Shown here one piece after another: positions 37,918-47,900 of a DNA stretch of 64,000 bases. Origin of the DNA: Onthophagus taurus (lineage: Eukaryota > Arthropoda > Insecta > Coleoptera > Scarabaeidae). Every line of letters starts with the position of its first letter. Positions within the stretch are counted from its first letter, which is position 1. The notes beneath the pieces were generated by a model. That model had not been told where the DNA came from, made no database searches, and worked only from the letters and a program-made list of their open reading frames with translations. The translations under genes and the position numbers were made by a program. The stretch spans positions 9,739,001 to 9,803,000 of the forward strand of contig NC_091972.1 in the NCBI RefSeq assembly GCF_036711975.1, read 5' to 3'.

Positions 37918-38161
37918 TATAAATCAATAAATGCCTAAGGTATAGATTACCTTCAATAATTTCAGTGATTTGTCATATACAGATAAAATTTGGTATACTG
38001 TGAAATTTTATAATGAGAAATCTGATAAGATCGGCATCCACCAACATCCCTTTTCGAGAAAATATATAATTTTAACTAACAATCGATAATAATGAAATAC
38101 TAGTAATAACAGCTATGTTCCAAAAAGCGGCCCCGACTCGTATTCAAATGCATTCAACTAA

Positions 38162-39093
38162 CAAGGGAAGTGTCACAACTGTGTCTCACCGATTTCGATG
38201 CAATTTGGTACAGTCATAGAATGGGCCAAAATAAGGTTCGCACATTTTTTTATACGTGCGGTAAAAGCCCCTGGGGCGAGTTATAGGGGTTGAAAGTTTG
38301 GAGAAAAAGTACGTTTTCACTTATATTTTGAAAACGAAAAGTGCTATCAAAATTTGGTAAATTGTAACTGATATTCATTTTAAAAGAGCTTTCTTTTGAT
38401 GTGTCACACATATAGCAGAGGGTTAAAAAGGGCGAACTACCCCTATTTTTTTGGAATTATTTAAAAACCACCCTATCGATTTTGGCGGCATTAAGTATAC
38501 TTCTAGTGCGTTCAAAAATATTAGTTAAGGGTTTTTTCCCATTCGCCCTAGATCAACCCCAGCGAAGTTACGGGGGTTAACATGTAAGCACTTTTCGTAA
38601 GAATGATGTGATAAAATTGTCAGGTATTTTGAAAATACTTTAAACAAAACCGTAAATTAGTCGCACAATAAAATGTTTAGTGTAAAATAAGGCATAATAC
38701 ACCATATAGGGGTTGTTGGGGTTATCCACCCCCTTAAAAATTAATTCTATCCCGGGCGTTATTTGTCGATTACGGCGAAATTTGGTACTGTGTTTGTTTT
38801 ATATTTGAAGTAAAAATTTTTGAAAATGGTTATAAGGGTTACAAATTAGGGGTAGTTTTTTGTTTATACCTCGAAGATGAAAACTGCCATCGTAACTGTG
38901 GTATTGTTTTTTAAAAATCTATCTATCGATGTTCCACGAGGTAAACTACCCTCATTTTCTTTAAATAATAAATATAAAACTACTAGATAAATAAGATATT
39001 TTATTTATTTATGAGTTAAAAAGCAACTGACAAAAAAAATAGTTCAATATACCAAAGAAGTTTATTCTACATTACTAATTGACGTTTTTTATG
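38162..39093. repeat. Left arm of the giant inverted repeat
   Basis: 932 bp, the inverse of 41022-41953. It contains no gene. It starts CAAGGGAAGTGTCAC and ends beside GACGTTTTTTATG. Confidence 0.85.
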
Positions 39094-39125
39094 TATTATA
39101 TTAATTTTCAATATTAAATTTATTT

Positions 39126-40715
39126 TTATTCTACGTAGTGTTGGCAAAAATGAAAGTCGTGGAAAAAATGTTTTAAACATAAGGATTTTTTACACCATGC
39201 ACATGTTATGACCGCTATATCCCCACAGATATCACACGTTGGCTTCTCACTCGAAAAGCAAACTTCCACGGGATTTTCAAAATGGTCTGGTCTCTCCTCT
39301 ATATAGCCACTTGCAAACCATGCGTATTTAAAAACATTTATAAACCGAGGGGAAGCCAACTGGTTATGCGTCAACGATTGCAATTTTAATATGTTATCCC
39401 TCTGATGTAAATTGACATCATACTGGTAAAGAATAATCTGATCAGAGAATCTTCTAATAAAATTTTTCCATATTCTGAAACCAAATACATCTAGGGGCTG
39501 TATTTGACCTGTTGTCCCTGCAGGTATAGATAAATGTTTAAAATTAGTACCTGATGGAGTTATTTCACTAATAACTTCAGGACAATGGCCACTCCAAGAA
39601 TCTAATAATAATAATGATTTAGAACCAGTATTTGGAAAATATACATTTTGGAGCCAATTTTTCATGTGTTCTGAAGTTAACTTTCCAGATTTTGATGCCA
39701 AAACGTATATATTGTCTGCTTTAAACATTGTATTTGCTACCCTCGGTCCAAAGCTGCCAGAGGGTTCTTTTAAAACAATAAAAAGTGGAGAAAGAAGTTT
39801 CCCATCAGCAGATATTACGGGTTGAATTGTGTAACTGTGCGTTGTAGATGACACCGACTGGACCACACTTTCTACGGTTTTAACTCCTAAATCGCTTAAT
39901 GTTCTTCCCGAATGGAATTCCAAGTTAAAACCGCTCTGATCCGAATTGTAGGTGTTTTCAGGTCCATATATTTGGATTTGTAGCTTTGCCTCTTTAACGA
40001 AATCTTTTGCTAAAGTTTTTACTCGATCAACATTTCCAATTTGTTTTTGGGATAGAAATTTTGTTATTTTTCGGCTTACTAACCGATTTGCTTTCTTAAA
40101 ACGTTGCACCCAGCTATGAGATGCTTTGAACAGTTGAGGAGATAAATTCTTTTCATTTCTAGCTTGTATAGCCCATCTGCGTATATCAATATCATGTAGT
40201 GGCAATTTATTATCTACGGCGGCTCTCGCTTGATTAATTACAAATTCGGTAATTTCTGCTAATTTTTCTTTGTATGTCCCTCTTTCTTCAATATATTTAG
40301 ACCATCTGTGCAATTGGGTCTTTGACGTTACTTTTCGGTATTTGTTTTTTACGGTTTCTAGTTTCAAATAACCTTTCTTCCCACTTGTCCAGTAATTTAC
40401 CGCCTCTAATTTGTACTCGTAGTCGATGTCATCCTTCAATGGACAATGAGCATCAGTATCTTCTACAAACCTGTCAGTTGTATCCTGGTCTTCAATAATT
40501 TGCTGACCGTCATTGATGCCATTGGATGAATCGAAAATTAATACAGTTTCGTCTTCAATTTGCATATTGTAGTCTTCCATACTTTCCATTAAAATACGCT
40601 GTATATTTTCTTTTAAACTAACTTCTGCTTCATTTACAGGAGTCTGGGGAATATTCATAACAGTAAAAACTGTCATTAGCAAATTTAAAACGTTTATTGG
40701 GTTTATTGTAACCAT
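39126..40715 (-). CDS. Intact pogo/Tc5-type DDE transposase
   Basis: A 529-residue uninterrupted frame from an ATG in good context (GCAATGG). Residues 1-95 are acidic. Residues 96-225 form helix-turn-helix DNA-binding modules, including the Tc5-type FKASHSWVQRFKKANRLVSR. The DDE_1 catalytic core has Asp259 in NSDQSGF, Asp372 in LLLLDSWSGH and Asp409 in IQPLDVF, with 36 residues between the last two (DD36D). The C-terminus has a compact Cys/His cluster: Cys494, Cys497, Cys505, Cys508, Cys513, His516, His519, Cys524, His526. This suggests a zinc-binding cap unusual for pogo proteins I know. All three acidic residues are present, so the enzyme could be active; that is inference. Expected role: cut-and-paste transposition of this element. 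Confidence 0.9.
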   Translation of the reverse strand: MVTINPINVLNLLMTVFTVMNIPQTPVNEAEVSLKENIQRILMESMEDYNMQIEDETVLIFDSSNGINDGQQIIEDQDTTDRFVEDTDAHCPLKDDIDYEYKLEAVNYWTSGKKGYLKLETVKNKYRKVTSKTQLHRWSKYIEERGTYKEKLAEITEFVINQARAAVDNKLPLHDIDIRRWAIQARNEKNLSPQLFKASHSWVQRFKKANRLVSRKITKFLSQKQIGNVDRVKTLAKDFVKEAKLQIQIYGPENTYNSDQSGFNLEFHSGRTLSDLGVKTVESVVQSVSSTTHSYTIQPVISADGKLLSPLFIVLKEPSGSFGPRVANTMFKADNIYVLASKSGKLTSEHMKNWLQNVYFPNTGSKSLLLLDSWSGHCPEVISEITPSGTNFKHLSIPAGTTGQIQPLDVFGFRIWKNFIRRFSDQIILYQYDVNLHQRDNILKLQSLTHNQLASPRFINVFKYAWFASGYIEERPDHFENPVEVCFSSEKPTCDICGDIAVITCAWCKKSLCLKHFFHDFHFCQHYVE

Positions 40716-40914
40716 TGCTTCTGTCAGTTGCTCTGAAACTAAAATCTACCCACTGGGCACACGTTCTTTTATACTAGAAAAAACTATTTTGAGAAATGAC
40801 CTTTAGCAAGCGGCACTAAAAAAACAAATATTGTGCCAAAATTTTTTTGGTAGGTGTATTTTTGGCAACATTATGTAGAATAAAAATAAACTTAACAATG
40901 TTAATGATGTGATA

Positions 40915-41015
40915 GAGAATTTCTATTTATTCTTTCATTAATTTTCCTTTATTAATAAAGGAATTTTATAGAAGATAGGAAAAAAGTGTTAAATTAATGA
41001 AAGAATAAATTTAAC
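40915..41015. repeat. Small hairpin inside the pogo-like element
   Basis: TTTATTCTTTCATTAATTT near 40927 faces AAATTAATGAAAGAATAAA near 40991. It may be a small MITE or an internal palindrome between the transposase 5' end and the right arm. Confidence 0.5.
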
Positions 41016-41021
41016 ATTGAA

Positions 41022-41953
41022 CATAAAAAACGTCAATTAGTAATGTAGAATAAACTTCTTTGGTATATTGAACTATTTTTTTTTGTCAGTTGCTTTTTAA
41101 CTCATAAATAAATAAAATATCTTATTTATCTAGTAGTTTTATATTTATTATTTAAAGAAAATGAGGGTAGTTTACCTCGTGGAACATCGATAGATAGATT
41201 TTTAAAAAACAATACCACAGTTACGATGGCAGTTTTCACCTTCGAGGTATAAACAAAAAACTACCCCTAATTTGTAACCCTTATAACCATTTTCAAAAAT
41301 TTTTACTTCAAATATAAAACAAACACAGTACCAAATTTCGCCGTAATCAACAAGTAATGCCCGGGATAGAATTAATTTTTAAGGGGGTGGTTAACCCCAA
41401 CCACCCCTAAATGGTGTATTATGCCTTATTTTACATTAAACATTTTATTGTGCGACTAATTTACGGTTTTGTTAAAGTATTTTCAAAATACCTGACAATT
41501 TTATCACATCATTCTTACGAAAAGTGGTTACATGTTAACCCCCGTAACTTCGCTGGGGATGATCTAGAGCGAATGGGAAAAAACCCTTAACTAATATTTT
41601 TGAACGTGCTGGAAGTATACTTAATGCCGCCAAAATCGATAGGGTGGTTTTTAAATAATTCCAAAAAAATAGGGGTAGTTCGCCCTTCTTAACCCTCTGG
41701 TATATGTGTGATACATCAAAAGAAAGCTCTTTTAAAATGAATATCAGTTACAATTTACCAAATTTTGATAGCACTTTTCATTTTTAAAATATAAGTGAAA
41801 ACGTACTTTTTCTCCAAACTTTCAACCCCTATAACTCGCCCCAGGGGCTTTTACCGCACGTATAAAAAAATGTACGAACCTTATTTTGGCCCATTCTATG
41901 ACTGTACCAAATTGCATCGAAATCGGTGAGACACAGTTGTGACACTTCCCTTG
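41022..41953. repeat. Right arm of the giant inverted repeat
   Basis: The inverse of 38162-39093. It ends CACTTCCCTTG before TAAGAAT. Confidence 0.85.
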
Positions 41954-42160
41954 TAAGAATAAAATCAACGTCGCTGATTGTCGGGGAATTACCCGACAAT
42001 CGGACAGTCCTAGTCGCCATCGACCTGGCGCGCCAGCCCGATCGAGTACACATGGAGCGGTGTTGCCGCATTAGGCGTGTTCACGAGCGAATCCCGTTTC
42101 GAATTTTTCGCCAGCTAGGTAGGCCTCTTAAGATCAACAGTCTTTTGAGTTCAGAATCAA

Positions 42161-42200
42161 GGGATTCCCCTAACAAAGACCAACTAACTGGTATAAATAA
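42161..42200 (+). promoter_or_regulatory. NF-kB-like site and TATA box of gene C
   Basis: GGGATTCCCC at 42161-42170 fits the kB consensus GGGRNTYYYY used by Rel factors. TATAAATAA follows at 42192-42200, 52 bp before the ATG. The matching place in gene B reads GGGATTTATC, so the kB core is not kept there while TATA and leader are. Immune control is an inference from this single motif. Confidence 0.45.
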
Positions 42201-42251
42201 CTGGCACTGCTTTCGATTTAACATATGTGAATTGAAAGAAATCGAGTCAAG

Positions 42252-42510
42252 ATGGATAAACCAACTCGTGATAATCGTGCCCGACAACTTAATCAAAATA
42301 ACGATGCTTATTGGCAATCGAGAGGTTATTCTGAAAAACCATCTGATCAGAGTACAAGTAAGTTTTTTACAGTAATTTAAATAAAATAAGTATTTATTTA
42401 AAATGTATATAGATATATTTTTGATCTTATTCTTTGTTCTTGTAGATTCTGGAAATTCTAATACCAATAGAACTCAAACTGACTCATCGAATTCCAATCA
42501 GAAGAAATGA
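42252..42510 (+). CDS. NPNN gene C (unknown function)
   Basis: Exons 42252-42357 and 42446-42510 (phase-1 intron, 88 bp, GTAAGT...TTGTAG) give 56 residues: MDKPTRDNRARQLNQNNDAY, then WQSRGYSEKPSDQST, then an Asn/Ser-rich tail NSGNSNTNRTQTDSSNSNQ ending in KK. It is fully hydrophilic, with no signal peptide or membrane helix. The ATG context is AAGATGG. Exon 1 has one change-prone copy of the module QLNxNNxAYxxSR found three times in gene A. Its close paralogue gene B lies in inverted orientation 8 kb away, on the other side of two transposons. Probably intracellular and disordered. I do not recognise the family and assign no function. Confidence 0.68.
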
Positions 42511-44175
42511 TTAAACCATACCATAGCGTTTTTAATAATTTGAAGTAATCATCACCATTAAGTTTTTTAAAATTTTGTTTGTTTGAAATCACTTATCTTA
42601 TCTTCTATTTTGTGTCGAAATAAAAACTTTTTAATAATACAATAATTGTCTTGCCTTTTTATTAAACTTCATCGTCATTTTACATTTTAATGTATTGTAA
42701 CAATTAATCACATTTTATCAATATCGTAATATCGCCCACTGCACTCAGTTTTTTGTATGTGTGTGTTAATACGAAGTTAATTCAGAAATTATAATAGGCG
42801 TGGTTTCTAATTTTTATTTAATATGTATGCAAATTTTTAATTTCTGTTACATTTAGGTTTATCAGTTTTTTGAACCGTCCTTGATTTATACATCGTTTAT
42901 CTATGAACACGGAATAGAGCAACTTGGGGGATTCTATGAACGCTAATATTTATATTTAAATATACTAATGTACTACTATTAAATAGATAATAATAATAGT
43001 ATGACATAAAAATATCTTGTCCGTTATATCCGAAATCCATTATAACGAGGTCTAACGGAGAAAATATGTAAACTTTGAACATATAAATAAGAAAATAGTT
43101 TGATTTAAACGTTTTATTAGCAATTATCACTATGATCTAAAAATCTGCATTTTTCAAATATGGCAGATGTTCAAACTTAATTGACGTTTTAATTTAACTC
43201 TATTAGAAAATAGTTTTAATGAATCAGTGAAAATGAAGTTGTGTTCAATCACGATATCTAAAGCCATTATCAATATATTTCCGACACATTGGCGATAGTT
43301 GCTAAAAAATTAAATTAATTAGTAATGTTATGAAAAATATCTCCTAAACCAGTATCTCTTTTTCCTATACTATAATGTTACGTGATAAAAAACTAAACAA
43401 TAAACTACACTGTTTAACAAATTAAAAATCGTTTTGGCCAAGGTTTTTTTATGAAGTAAAAACTGTTTTTTATATTGGGCAAAGTAATCGATATTCTGTT
43501 CTGCCACACTCTAAGTGACTGGTTTTTACTCATTGAATTTAAGTTTATAGTTTTTAAATCTTCTTGTACTGAAAGATTGAATTCCAACCAGTAGATAAAG
43601 TACAGATTTTTGTTATAAAATACAAATGTACACATATTTTTTAAATTTGTTCAATATTCACCAGACTTATCGTATGCGCCTAAAAGAAACGTTTTGTTTT
43701 AGATTTCTTTCATCAATTTTGTTTGCGAGACTTTATTGTGACAATGTATGTGTGTCGTTCATTCATTTGATTAAACGTTAAAGTAAAGAGCGTTGTTTTT
43801 GTTTATTTTTAATCAAAGTAAGTATTTATGAATACTGTATCTTCAAACAGTTTGTAGTGAACTCCAAAGATTAACATATTGCGTTATAGCCATAAATATT
43901 TAAGAGGAAGATGTGTTCCAAAAGGCTCCATATTTTACGTGTGTTTAACGTTTAAGCAAAATTTAAGCGATTATTTTAAAGAAAATTGTCCACCAAGACT
44001 TAAGATTGTATTCGTTGATATGAATAATAATTAAGTATTGTTATCTAGTCCATTTCAACGACTTTATCATTATTCACCTTAAAGATAAAACAATCTTCAA
44101 ATATTATAAGTCCACGTCAACCTCGTCAAATGTTGCTTTTCTATTTTTTATTTTAATCCTAAAATTCTTCGAAAG
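42511..44175. other. Duplicated flank, then leader of the membrane-protein pair
   Basis: Bases 42511-43250 match the inverted block at 33930-35200 (shared GAAATGATTAAACCA, TTTCGNNACAAAATAGAAGAT, TGATTTATACATCG, TCCGTTATATCCGAAATCCAT). From about 43740 to 44175 a non-coding leader exon of the next gene is possible, ending at the donor AAG|GTAATT. Nothing else is coding. Confidence 0.45.
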
Positions 44176-44235
44176 GTAATTAATTTTATATTATCACGCC
44201 CACATCAATTTATTTCTTTATTTTTTAGATTATTA

Positions 44236-44244
44236 ATGGCTTAA
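44236..44244 (+). promoter_or_regulatory. Two-codon upstream ORF
   Basis: ATG GCT TAA ends one base before the ATG of the next frame (44246). A 53-bp intron (44176-44228, GTAATT...TTTTTTAG) probably lies just before it. Ribosomes could terminate and restart on the next ATG. Confidence 0.5.
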
Positions 44245-44245
44245 A

Positions 44246-44545
44246 ATGAGTAATTTATTTTTTGATTCAACAAAGCGGATATTTACGTTTCGAAATTTAT
44301 TTATCGCCATCTTAGTAATAACAGCCATTGTTCGACTTCAAAGCATTGAAAAAGACGCCGGTTTTACTGCTGATTTAGTAATACTTCTTTGGATAGCGTT
44401 TACAATAATAGTGTTGATTGTACGGTTTATAAAACCATATATTTTAAGATTAATTTTATCTGGTGCTTTGTTAGCGTTTTTATACGGTCGTGAACCATTT
44501 CAGTGGAGTACCTTAACAATCGTCGGATTATTGTTAGTTTACTAA
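44246..44545 (+). CDS. Small membrane protein 1 of a tandem pair
   Basis: A 99-residue frame from ATG 44246. Hydrophobic segments lie at about 16-32 (LFIAILVITAIVRL), 42-61 (ADLVILLWIAFTIIVLIVR), 66-80 (ILRLILSGALLAFLYG) and 87-99 (WSTLTIVGLLLVY), so three or four membrane passes with basic loops. There is no cleavable signal by eye. It is clearly homologous to the next frame: both have an N-terminal LFxAILV-like helix, an EK(D/T)G(A) loop, IVRxIK / LVRSIK, and a W(S/G)TL...(V/L)xY end. Only 13 bp separate the stop from the next ATG, so there is no room for a promoter. Function unknown; I recognise no family. Confidence 0.65.
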   Translation: MSNLFFDSTKRIFTFRNLFIAILVITAIVRLQSIEKDAGFTADLVILLWIAFTIIVLIVRFIKPYILRLILSGALLAFLYGREPFQWSTLTIVGLLLVY

Positions 44546-44558
44546 AAGATAAAAGTTA

Positions 44559-44846
44559 ATGAAATTCAAAACCATGGGATTGTTTTCGTTAAAAAATATT
44601 TTTTTTATTATATTAGTAGGGATATGTATAACACATTTACGAAACGTCGAGAAAACTGGAGCTGTTCTCAACGATTTTATGTTACTAATGTTTACGATGT
44701 TTACTACTTTAGTAATATTAGTAAGATCGATAAAATCGTTTAAAATCCGTTTCGTTATTACAATATTTCTATTATTTGTTTTGATTAATAGAAAAGCGTG
44801 TGATTGGGGAACTTTGATTTTAATAAGTGTAATTTACCTTATTTAA
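44559..44846 (+). CDS. Small membrane protein 2 of a tandem pair
   Basis: 95 residues from ATG 44559. The in-frame ATG at 44574 has the strongest context (ACCATGG) and would give a 90-residue protein starting MGLFSLKNIFFII. Hydrophobic segments match those of the first protein: FSLKNIFFIILVGI, FMLLMFTMFTTLVILV, IRFVITIFLLFVLI and WGTLILISVIYLI. It has the same frame as the first ORF, separated by one stop and 13 bases, and shares the polyadenylation signal at 44893-44898. It probably arose by tandem duplication; translation could be by reinitiation or leaky scanning. Function unknown. Confidence 0.65.
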   Translation: MKFKTMGLFSLKNIFFIILVGICITHLRNVEKTGAVLNDFMLLMFTMFTTLVILVRSIKSFKIRFVITIFLLFVLINRKACDWGTLILISVIYLI

Positions 44847-44892
44847 AAATTTAAAAAAAAAACTTGTTTTATTAAATCTGGTTAAAATATAC

Positions 44893-44898
44893 AATAAA
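44893..44898 (+). terminator. Polyadenylation signal AATAAA
   Basis: AATAAA 47 bases after the second small ORF; none lies between the two ORFs. This supports one shared transcript. Mau2 ends convergently at 44964. Confidence 0.5.
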
Positions 44899-44963
44899 TA
44901 AACTCGTAAAGTCATATTAAAGAATAATATAAAATCTTATTTATTTACCTAAACATAAATAAA

Positions 44964-47900
44964 TTAACCCAATGGTGTAGCACCACCTGTCCCAGCTGTA
45001 CCAGCTGTACCAGCTGAAGAAGTACTTGGTGATGATGAACTGGGTTGTGTAATACTGGGAGGAACTGGTCCTTGAGTCCAATGAATTAAATTATGAGCAG
45101 GAAGCTTCGAAGCTTGATAATGTTCTTTCAACAGCATTTGAGAAAAATGCACGTGTTGTTGATAAGCTTCACCCTCTCTGTGTGGATCACCACAAATTTG
45201 GTAAAGATCTTTTAATATTGCCGAAGCCCATAATTGAACATGAATATCCGGTATTTTGCTTGCTAATTGCATGGCCGGTGAAACCATATTCATACTTTCA
45301 CGATGATTTCGTAATGAAAGAAATACATGTCCCAATAACACTAAACAGCAGGATGTTAATCGATTCATATCTTCTGCATTTGCCATTTTTAAAGTTTCTC
45401 TTAAAAATCTTCTAGAAATTATATAAATACAAACTCTATATGTTGTAATACACAAACTCTATATGTTGTGAAAAAAACTTACTTTGCGTCATTAAATCTC
45501 ATTTCAAAAAATGCTTGGAGCCCTTGAACATAATAAGCAGCTGCTCGTAAACTTTGCGAAATTGATGGTAAATTATCCGGAAGAATCCGATCTAATATAT
45601 TATTTAATTCCGATTCGCGTTTATTTCTTAAAAAAATGATGGCTAAGTTAAGATTTCCAAATGTGAATAAATCTCGACTTTGGGCGGTCTAAAAATGAAG
45701 ATACATAAAAAAGTTGATGTAATTTTAATAAACCTACAGATAAGACGATGTTAAATTGAGCTTCAGCGGCTTCAAAACAGTTCATATTCATCGAATATAA
45801 CCCGAGAAGTGCGTGTAGTTGAGTACTATGCGTGTCAAGTAATTTTGGATTATCTTTGCAAATCGTGGCGCACGTTGAAATTTCTTGGATTGCCATCGTT
45901 TTATTACCCATAACTAAACGGCACATAATCATATGTTCAAGTAGGTTTATGTGAAATACTGATAAAATCGATTTATTATCACTAACTAAAAAAAGAAAAT
46001 AATTAGATCTTAGAAGTTTGAAATGTTTAAAATACATTACTGTTGAAATGGCATTAATGTTATAGGAGTTATGTAAAACAGAAGTTAATGTATGTTAAAG
46101 AAGAAGAAGGAAATTTAATAAAAGATGTATGTAAGAAGACCTCTTCAAAAAGTCTTAAAGAAAACAAAAATCTTGAATTTTAACGAAAAAAACAAGCTGA
46201 AACCATGTGAATGGTGTATCGCTGGAAAACATGAGCAAACAAAATTTCCTTCATCTACATTTTCATCTACTATATTCCAAATAAAAGAAACGTAATATTC
46301 AGTAGAAACGTAAAATTAAAAAAAAAAACGTACAATTTTTTGTAAAAACATTCCCAAATCATTAGTGAAAATATAAATCAAGAAAAAATAGAAAATACAC
46401 CATTAAATCCAGTATTAAACCCAGAAGATCCAATAAACTTAAATCAAAATGAAAAGTGTGAAAAAGAAACTACAGAAAAAGAAATTGAATTGAAAATAAG
46501 AAGAGGTAGACCTACATTAGAAAAAAACTAGTAAAAAAGGTAGACCAAGAAAAATGTACAAATTGAAGATAGCAAATGAACCAGATGAAATAATAAATAT
46601 TAAAAACCAAAATAACATAAATGTATTAAAAACAACGACCACTACGTACGACGATACAAATTTGGAAACAAATATTGAAGAAATTTCTTTAAAGGAAGCT
46701 GTAAAAGAATGGAAAAAAGCAATAAGAAATGAAATAACAGCCCTGATTAAGAACAAGACGTGGAAATTGCTTAAAAATCCAAGAAATAAAAACATATAAG
46801 AAAAAATTTGGAAGATAACATTATCAATTTAAAATATAGTCAAACAAGAAATGATAACAATGCCGTTACCAAAACCAAAGTTAGAAAAGTTTATAACTAT
46901 GATTGGCCTTGAGGGGGAGTGTTGAAATCTTACATTTATACAGGATGTTTCTAAATTGATACGAAAGATTACAAGGAGTGATTTTTCTGCAAAAATTAAG
47001 GGTGTCTTTCATATAACTTTTGTTCAACACCTCTTCTCCTCCAAGCTATCTGCAACTTTCTTATCTCTTGACACTTTACAACTAACAAATTGTTAGTTTG
47101 ATCACAAAAAATAAAATAATGCTGAGATCAATTTGATATAACTTCATTTCTTTGACTAGTAATAAACAATCTCTGAATTAATTCACTTGAGCTTGTGTAT
47201 TATTTTATTTTTTTGTGATTTTAAGAGAAAATGTTAAGAGACAAATAACTTGCGTATTGAATGCCTCTTTTTAAATAGCAAAATGTAGACGCATTAAAAA
47301 GTTCTGATGCAAAGTATTATAGGGGTTGAGTTGGGACCCCCTTAATGTTTGCTGAAAAATCACTCAAGAGAGAATTTATTGATTATTAGTTGTACCGCGT
47401 TATACATCACTTGACTAAGCGACATTTTATCGTTTTTAGAGATTTTCATGCTGTCTGGTAGGTAAACTTATCTTAGAAAAAATCCAGAATACCGAAATAC
47501 CTAAAATACCATTTGTTTTAAAGGATACAGCTAAGCGCCTATCACGTTATGCGATTTCAAGTCCTATTTGCATCATACGTCTAAGAACCGACTTAGATAC
47601 AACACTTAGATACACCAAGAAATTCTACAATAGAAAAAATAGATGAACCTACAATTCGGGTTTAGTCGTGAAAAAAACTTTCAGTTGTCAATATTAACTT
47701 TAATTTTATTATTATATTCGTAATCTTCATAAAATAACCTTTAAAGTGAGTCCAAACTTGAAACCAAAAAGTTCGAACTTTCAACTTTTAATTTTGACAC
47801 ATTTGTCAACTTCATAAAAAATCCTTTAAAATGAGTCCAAACTCGACATATTTAACTTTAATATTAATGGAGATACAATCACTTCCGGTTTGAAACGTCA

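Larger units (their letters stand above)
38162..41953. mobile_element. 3.8-kb pogo/Tc5-like DNA transposon with 932-bp TIRs
   Basis: Outer ends are CAAGGGAAGTGTCACAACTG and its inverse. The inverted arms 38162-39093 and 41022-41953 are equal in length and differ at few positions by eye. TAA flanks both sides (38159-38161, 41954-41956). The only gene inside is the minus-strand transposase at 39126-40715. Near identity of the arms and an intact ORF suggest a recent insertion. It lies about 300 bp upstream of gene C. Confidence 0.88.

Noticed and set aside
41978..41999. TTGTCGGG...CCCGACAA stem near gene C as a second kB site
   Set aside because: GGGGAATTACCC deviates from the kB consensus at one half-site and may just be a small palindrome next to the transposon end.
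41926..42375. 149-codon plus-strand frame upstream of and over gene C
   Set aside because: It starts at a non-canonical codon inside the transposon arm and runs in the wrong frame over gene C exon 1.
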